From positions 124,001 through 188,000 of the forward strand of contig RWJK01001849.1 in assembly GCA_004335835.1 (NCBI GenBank): a DNA stretch of 64,000 bases, in the 5' to 3' direction. The notes beneath the pieces were generated by a model. The model saw nothing but the letters and a program-made list of their open reading frames with translations. It was not told the origin of the DNA and did no database searches. The DNA is from Scenedesmus sp. ARA3 (Eukaryota > Chlorophyta > Chlorophyceae > Sphaeropleales > Scenedesmaceae). Every line of letters starts with the position of its first letter. Positions within the stretch are counted from its first letter, which is position 1. Both the position numbers and the translations under genes were made by a program. Below are positions 57,415 through 64,000 of this stretch, one piece after another.

Positions 57415-59920
57415 TCAGTCCCTCAGGGCCTGCACGCTGGACGCGTTGTACACGCGCCAGATGGTCTCTCCAAGCAGGTTGGCCACAGACAGGATGGTCA
57501 GCTGCGGGAACACGTTCTCCGGGGCCACAGGGATGGTGTTGGTCACGATGACCTCGCTGAAGACGCCGCTGCTGAGGCGCTCAATGGCGGGCGGGCTGAA
57601 CACGGCGTGGCTGGTGCAGGCGTATACCTGTGGGTGTTGTTGCGGCGGCGGCAGCAGCAGCAGCAGCAGCAGGATGCAGAGTTAGAAGCGAACGAGAGTG
57701 TCGAACACGACCGTGTGCAGCAGAGCCGGTAGGAAGCAGCTCACAATGTTGTACGCATTCCCCTGATATTTGCAGAAGTTGTCTGCAGCGTGTGCCATGC
57801 ACGTGCGGACATGCTGCCAACATTGCTGCTTGGACACACGCACAGTGGCGACCACCTACTGCAATGCAGTAACTGGCGGCCAGCATGAGGCTACTACCAC
57901 CTGCTGCCAAGACTGTCAGCAGCAGCAGCGGCTGCTCACCTCGCGCGCGCCCTCCTGCAGCAGCGCCCTGCCCGCGTTGGTGATGGTGCCGGCCGTGTCG
58001 ATCATGTCGTCCACCAGCACCGCCACCTTGCCTTTTACATCACCGATCAGGTGCATCACCTCGCTGACATTGTGAGCCGACCTGCGCTTATCAATGATCG
58101 CAAGCGGCGCGTCGTTCAACTTCTTGGCGAACGCACGCGCGCGCGCCACGCCGCCTACATCTGGCGAGACAACCACCAGGTCGCCTGTTGCGATGCGCTT
58201 TGAGGCCAGGTAGTCGAGGATGACAGTCTCGCCATACACATGGTCCACAGGAATGTCGAAGTAGCCCACGCACTGGCCACTGTGCAGGTCCATGGCCAAC
58301 ACGCGGTCTGCGCCGGCCTCTGTGATGAGGTTGGCTGTCAGCTTGGCTGCGATGGACTCGCGGCCCTGCAGCAGCAGATGATGTTGCAAAGCGGGAAGAG
58401 CACGATTGCTGTCAGCAGGCTTGCTGGCAGTTGGAGTATTGAAGACAGCGTGACAGAGCATCATGCGCACCACAGCTGCTGCAGCTGCTGCGCTGTTGCT
58501 GTAGCAAGCATACTGCTGCACTGCACCCTCCTCTTACCAAGCACGCTAGCTGCTGCTCAGGTGCCCAACAAACCGCACACAACGCACACACCTGCGTCTT
58601 GCGGTCTGCGCGTGCGTAGCCGTAGTAGGGCAGCACTGCTGTGATGGAGCGCGCACTGGCGCGCCTGCAGGCGTCAATGGTCACCAGCAGCTCCATGAGG
58701 TGGTCGTTCACTGGGGGGCAGGTGGGCTGCACCAGGAACACGTCACAGCCGCGGATGGACTCCTGCAAGTGTAGCGATAGCAGCAGCAGCAGCAGTGTTG
58801 GTTAGTCATCACCATGCCCGGGATGTGTCGCGTTTTTGTTGCCGATCATACAAGTTAAAGGCGTCAGAGATATGAGAGAGCGGGCGGTGCATGACATAAA
58901 CGCTTGGCTGCGCAAGACGCTGCTGCTGACACAGTTACAGGCAGGCACAGTCGCAAGCAAACCAGGTGGCAAGTAAGTAGCAGCAGTGCGCGGCAGCGCA
59001 CCTGGACCTGCACGTAGATCTCGCCGTCAGCAAAGCGCTTGATCTTGATCTTGCCCAGCTCCAGTCCAAGGTAGGAGGCAACCTCAGCCGACAGGTTCTG
59101 CAAGCAGCAGCAGCAGCAGCAAGCAACTCAGCGCCAGCCAGCATGCACAGCCGCAGACGCAAGCAAACGCAAGCCAGCCAGCAACCTCACTGCGCAATGA
59201 CGCTGATGTGGACAGCAGGTACTGTTGCTGCTGCTGCCGCGTCTTCAAGCACTGCTGCTGCCATATATTTCAGATGCTGACGAACGCTGCTGGCAATCGA
59301 CTACTGCCAGCGTTCACTTGCCACTCACAGGGTTGGAGGTTCCTGAGAAGATGCGCAGCCTGCTGAGGCTGCTGAGCACTGCGTTGCTGGTTGCTGATGG
59401 CTGCGTGTAGCGGTCCCTCCAGCCTGGCACCTCCAGCACTGGCCTGCCTGGCACAAAGCCATTGGGTGTAGCATTCAAGCCAGCCAGGTGCTGCTCAAGC
59501 ACTCCCACGCCCAGGGACTCCTTCAGCGTGGCATGAATCTCCGTGCTCTGGTTGTAAAACGGTTTCTGCACGGGCAGCACACGGGTCAGGTCAGCTGCAG
59601 TGCTGGCACGCCAAACAACACGCCCTCGGCACGACTGTCTCTGCCACGGCTGCTTCTGCTGCCCGCTATTCCAAAGTATATAGAAACAAACCCTACCTGA
59701 GCAGTGAATTTGGGGGTGCTGTTGGGGCGAGCCACAGGGCGGGCGCCTGCACACCCGAGTCCGCATCCTGTGTCAGCGCGAGGGCACTTACTGGCTGCCG
59801 GACCCTGTCGCAGCGATCACTGAACCAACACAAACCTGCTCCAGAGCCCGATGTGTTCATGCTGGCGCAAGCGTGTCTGCTGGCCTTTGCCTGGCCATGA
59901 GACTGCAGTGCTGCTGCCAT
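57415..59920 (-). CDS. PRS: Ribose-phosphate pyrophosphokinase (PRPP synthetase), plastid type
   Basis: Six exons, 59920-59697, 59602-59329, 59097-59002, 58762-58592, 58365-57940 and 57627-57415, close to 467 residues. The enzyme transfers pyrophosphate from ATP to ribose 5-phosphate, making PRPP for nucleotide, His and Trp synthesis. Core motifs include [65 protein letters not shown] (flexible catalytic loop), [25 protein letters not shown] and the PRPP loop [10 protein letters not shown] (374-382). The first roughly 120 residues (Ser/Ala-rich, Met at 59920) are an organellar transit extension. The similarity is to class I plant PRS1/PRS2-type enzymes, which need phosphate. The exon 1/2 junction is in the unconserved leader, so that acceptor (59602) is chosen only because it keeps the frame. 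Confidence 0.9.
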
Positions 59921-61156
59921 GATGATTCCACGTAAAAGCTGTCTTCGCAGAGCTGCAAAGCAGCACTCAGGCTGCTGACCGTAGTGAGTGCTTCTACGCA
60001 AGGATTTCAAGAAGAGCGCTGGTCAGCGGGCTCGATGTGCCTCAGCAGAAAACACACAGTAACAAAGCACTGTCGGCGAGCAAGCAACAGCTGCTGAAGG
60101 CATACATAGACAACACCACAACACGCTAGTAGGAGAACAGTGCGCCACACATACCAGCCGTGCTGCCAACTGTGCAGCGACAGAACAAGCGTGCTGTCAT
60201 TTGTGCGCACGTGACTATCAACAGAGCGCTTACAAGCTCAAGAGTAGCAGAAAAGCATTCTCATGTTTGTCGAAACCTTGTTCATGGGAGCACACGGGGA
60301 AAACTCAAGCGCATAGTCCATGACAGCGTTGGCGCGCCATCCGAAACGAACAGTGCCTGCTCGAGAATTGCTTTTGTTGTCTTTAATGGGTGCCAGACAA
60401 CCACATATCTTGAATTGAAATGACAGAGAATACAGAATGAGCAAACAGTGGCAAAGCAGCTCAGCTCGACCCTGTTTGACTTGGTTTGAACTCTGCCTGC
60501 ATCCGATCCATGCCATGCATACCGATCCCTGAATGCAGTGCCGCCCCGAGGACCTGGCGATGAAGCCGAGGGTGTGGGTGGCGTTTTAGATGCTGCCGTC
60601 AGTGCTTTCAGGCTGCTGCCACCTGTCTGCAAGCTCAGAACCTGCATGTACACTGCAGCTGCAGCAATCTGGCGGCCAAGTCAGCAGTGCCAGGAGTGGA
60701 ACAGCACTGGCATGCAGCATGCGGCATGCACAGGATTGTCGCTCCCAAAAAGGCGTATCTCGAGGCCCAGGACAGTGCTGAATAACGTACTGAAGCAACT
60801 GTGATGCGGTCCGGCGCCAGGCAAAAACTCCGCCAGCCAAGCTTGAGGCTCAACTTGGAGCTTGCTGCCTGGGCCGTCGCGTTCTGGTTATGTCAATGAA
60901 GCAGGCATCATGTGTAAGAGAAGCCTGAAGCCTGAGGCTTCGTCAGCAGCATGTGACTGCTCCACATCAGCCCTATGTCAGCAACATCAGCCTGAGGCAG
61001 AGATTTGGTAAGTACCCTCTACTCGTAACAGAGCAATCTGCAAACATTTTCTGTCGACAACAATGGCCAAAGACAGCAGGCAGCCGGCAATGGAACTTTT
61101 CCAGGCCAGCAGGTGGCAGAGCGCCGCTGCTGATGTCAACACCCACCAACAACGTC

Positions 61157-61242
61157 ATACGTCCAAGCACCACTCCGATGCCGATGACAAGGTATGGCTT
61201 ACAAGAAGACTATTATTATTATTATACGTCCAAGCACCACTC
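61157..61242. repeat. 19-bp direct repeats flanking a 48-bp segment
   Basis: ATACGTCCAAGCACCACTC occurs at 61157-61175 and 61224-61242. The intervening segment ends in ATT repeats. Confidence 0.85.
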
Positions 61243-61737
61243 TGCATGCAGACATGCCCAAAACCCACGGTTGCACTCCCTTCATGCATGCAGCTTCCAT
61301 ACCCCATGTGCGCTCCCGGCGCAACAAGCACCGCTAGCAATGCCTTACAGCTGACCAGGCGGGCACTGCTTGCTGGCAGCAGCAGAGCGAGCACCGCTGT
61401 CTCCTGTAGGCACGCTGCTACTCGTCAGACGCTGCCACAGGAGGATGTAGCAGCTGCTTTGAAATCATGATACGTGCTGTTGCTGAAATGATGCCTGCAA
61501 GGCATTGCTGATATGGCTAGGCTGCCGCAGTTGCTCAAAACTGCTGCTCAGCTACATTGTCTTTGCCAACAGCATTGCAGATTAACACTTCGCAGCCCAT
61601 GGCCAGGTGGCTGGGCTGAAGCAGGCCTGCAAGCTGCTGGCCAAACATGACACCACCGCTGCTGGCCATGGCCAAGGCACTGCTCGAAAGCAATTGTGCA
61701 GTGGCAACCAGGTGACAACGCATCTGAGGGGGCTGCT

Positions 61738-61793
61738 GATGAGTAAGAAGCACTGCACTTGCAGTGCGAGTGCACTGCGGCTTCTTACTCATC
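61738..61793. repeat. Inverted repeat with 14-bp perfect arms
   Basis: GATGAGTAAGAAGC (61738-61751) pairs with GCTTCTTACTCATC (61780-61793). The 28-base interior contains further self-complementary GCACTGCA/TGCAGTGC. Confidence 0.9.
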
Positions 61794-61800
61794 TTCAAAA

Positions 61801-61843
61801 GCCTTGGATCACGGCCACCACCGTGGTGGCGGTGGTCCAAGGC
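61801..61843. repeat. 43-bp near-perfect palindrome
   Basis: Twenty-one positions pair around a one-base centre, with one G-G mismatch and one T-G wobble. Outer arms are GCCTTGGA and TCCAAGGC. It begins seven bases after the previous hairpin. Confidence 0.9.
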
Positions 61844-62713
61844 ATTTGCACAGCTTGCTGCCGCACGCATGCTCGACAGAGGCCCGACACAAGAGCCGCG
61901 CTGCACCATCAGCTGCTACGTGAAAGGTGACGAGCAACATCTGCTGATCAGCTGCATACACATGCTCGGCTGGCGCCTTGGCAGATTGCCATGCTGCTAC
62001 TGTTGCTGCTGTTCTTGTTATAGACAGCGCCCATGCCATGCATAATGTGCATGCGTGTTGTTGTACAGTCAAACACTGCCCCGCAAGGGGCGCCTTCATA
62101 TCTCTGCCACAATGTGGCTGATGAGCTGCCTGTTGATGGGTTGGGAGATTGCAAGACTGTCTACCATGCCAGGTCTGTCTGTTTACCAAGCCTGAACTTA
62201 CTGCTACTTAGTGGCATTCAAAATGGCTCGAGATGTCCAGCTGGAAGAGCAAGTGACACCAAACTAATCAGATTAACCCCGGTCCAACACCTGTCTGTAT
62301 GGTGACATGACACCACTTCGGGCAGCTTATGCTCATCTCTCAACGTGATCAAGTTTGACACAAGTGCTTCATCAGAGCTAGCCCAGCCGTTCTTAGCAGG
62401 AAGGAGTCGAAAAGCACAGTAGCAACTTCCCAGACAGTTGCAGCAGCAGCAGCAGCTGTAGCAGGCCCCAGCTACGGCTTGTGAGGATGAAGCGGTTTCA
62501 CAGCAAAGTGCGTTGCTACGCATCAGACAAGACAATCGTTGCCGCAGAAGAGGATGCGAAACTAAACCTCGTGCAAAGACCTAGGGCCTGGATCTCGTCC
62601 TGTTTTGCCCGTTCAAGAAGACATTGACAGCGACGCTGCATCCAGCCACGCCTGCACAGCACACTTATCGCCCTTACACCCTTCTGGCACTCACAGCCGC
62701 TGCACCAGACAAA

Positions 62714-63651
62714 ATGGCAATTGCACAGAAGGCAGCAACCCGCCAGGTGGCCAAGGCCACTCAGGGTGCGCGATCTTGATAGTCACAGCTTAAGATCTTA
62801 TCTTCAAGCGCCAAGACTGACGCGTGATGCTCTCTTTTCGCAGCTCGTGCCGTGAGGCCCGTGGTGGTGCGCGGTGAGTTACCTAGCTGTGCTTAGCATC
62901 TTATCATCATCGCATTGGTTGCATGAGGGCTAAATCCTGATTGTCTGCCGATGCAGGCGCCGTGAAGTGCCAGGCACAGCAGGGTCAGCAGCTGGCCAAG
63001 AAGGCCGCAGCAGCTGCCGCTAGCCTGCCCGCTCTGCTGGCTGCCAGCCCCGCCTTTGCCCTGGTGCGTGATTGGCTACGCAACTTGGGCTGCAGCAGCA
63101 GCAGCAGCAGCACATGCAGACTTCGGCTGACACAGCAGTACCCATGCTGCAGGACAGCAGTGCGCAGATGCGATTGCAGGCAGCAGCAGAGGAATCCGCA
63201 GTGCATCTACGCAGCGTATGCACAGCCACTTTGATACTGTGAGGATCACAACCGTCGCACTGGAGCTTGCTGGGCCTCACCAAGCCCGCAAATCAGCTGC
63301 TGACACCACACCAACAGCGCATGCTATGCTATTTATCAGCTCAAGCAGTCGCAGCCTCAGACAGCAAGTCCCTGGTGCAAACGAAACAGCCCCAGAGCTC
63401 CTTTGCATGCCAGTCATCCACGGCACTTCAGCTGCTGCTACCGTTGAGTCATTGCTAACCAGCATGCTGCTGTTGCCTGATGCCAATTTCTATTTGCCGC
63501 ACAGGTGGATGACCGCCTCAACGGCGACGGTGCCGGCATTGCACTCGGCGTGAACCAGCCCATCCTTGGCTGGGTGATCGGTGGCGTGGCCACTGCCATC
63601 TGGATCGCCTACTTCATCGCCCAGAAGGACTTCGGAGACTTCGAGGACAAG
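62714..63651 (+). CDS. PSBW: Photosystem II reaction-centre protein PsbW, last exon off window
   Basis: Four exons in phase: 62714-62765, 62844-62873, 62957-63063 and 63505-63651, giving 112 residues so far. The first part is an Ala/Arg/Lys-rich stromal transit peptide, then a hydrophobic thylakoid-targeting stretch ending in ASPAFA. The mature protein should begin near LVDDRLNGDG, followed by a single membrane helix (GWVIGGVATAIWIAYFIAQK) and KDFGDFEDK. This matches nuclear-encoded PsbW, a low-mass PSII subunit that stabilises PSII dimers and supercomplexes. A GT donor follows at 63652. The remaining C-terminal codons expected for the family are not seen before the window ends, so the last exon lies beyond 64000. 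Confidence 0.92.
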
Positions 63652-64000
63652 GTAGAGCCATGCTGCTGCATATGCTGCTGATGTGTCGTTGGTGTGTGTG
63701 TGCTGCTGTATGGGGGCATGCTGCTGCTTGCACTGTTGGCGCGTGTGTGTGATGTTGATTCAGTGGAGAGTGTGGTTTGTGGATGGCTAGGCCACGTGGC
63801 AGGGGACGGCTGCGAGGACGAAGTAGGGCATGCTGCTGCATGTGATGGTGGTTTGGCTGCTGCTGTTAGTGCTGCCGGGTGCGGTGCGAAACACAAGGGC
63901 GGCTAGGCTATGTGGCAAGGGCTGTCTTGGAGTTGATTCTGGCAGTCATTAATGAAAAATTTGTCAGCCAGCTTGGGAAAGGCATTGCTGGTTGCTGGTG
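63652..64000. other. Start of last visible PsbW intron
   Basis: Intronic sequence after the exon 4 donor (GTAGAG). No acceptor followed by a PsbW-like C-terminus was seen. It is GCTG/GTGT-rich. Confidence 0.5.

Larger units (their letters stand above)
59921..62713. promoter_or_regulatory. Divergent region PRPS / PsbW
   Basis: 2.8 kb including both promoters. It holds a 19-bp direct repeat pair (61157, 61224) separated by an ATT-rich segment and two adjacent hairpins (61738-61793, 61801-61843). No coding domain was found. Confidence 0.45.

Overview
The window is nuclear DNA of a green alga (Chlorophyta), probably of the Sphaeropleales/Chlamydomonadales type. It carries intron-rich genes for chloroplast proteins (PsbW, a chloroplast SecY, two LEA-like proteins with transit peptides). 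Introns end in CTGCAG-like acceptors. TGTAA polyadenylation motifs follow several stop codons. The DNA is moderately GC-rich and saturated with CAG/CTG triplets, which read as polyQ, polyA, polyS or polyL depending on frame. There are no bacterial operons, CRISPR arrays, rRNA genes or recognisable transposase genes. Nearly all long antisense open frames are shadows of the CAG-rich exons.

Fifteen protein genes can be modelled with intron phases that close. Left to right: a thioredoxin-fold membrane protein (minus, runs off the left edge); an organellar RlmH-type rRNA methyltransferase (plus); a 1,533-residue polyQ B3-domain factor (plus); a 13-exon Golgi-type glycosyltransferase (plus); two tandem chloroplast LEA-like genes (minus); RAD9 of the 9-1-1 checkpoint clamp (plus); a ubiquitin-like/LRR protein (minus); a 988-residue SPX-RING-SCP phosphatase-PHOSPHO1 phosphatase protein (plus); chloroplast SecY (minus); a secreted prolyl 4-hydroxylase (plus); an actobindin-like actin-monomer-binding protein (plus); an F-box/LRR protein (minus); plastid-type PRPP synthetase (minus); and PsbW (plus, last exon off the right edge).

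The most unusual locus is 34180-39226. There an inositol-pyrophosphate/phosphate-sensing SPX domain and a RING finger (the NLA ubiquitin-ligase layout) are joined by in-phase exons to two HAD phosphatases: an FCP1/SCP-like protein phosphatase and a PHOSPHO1/PECP1-like small-molecule phosphatase. Four matches to the phosphate-starvation element GNATATNC lie upstream of it or in its introns. This suggests a one-polypeptide phosphate-homeostasis module, though the fusion needs transcript proof.

Other points of interest are a GC-AG intron in RlmH, actobindin repeats in an alga, a duplicated decoy splice acceptor and an overlapping downstream membrane ORF in the F-box gene, and two adjacent near-perfect hairpins upstream of PsbW. 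The intergenic stretches are mostly 5' and 3' flanks; where nothing was recognised this is stated.
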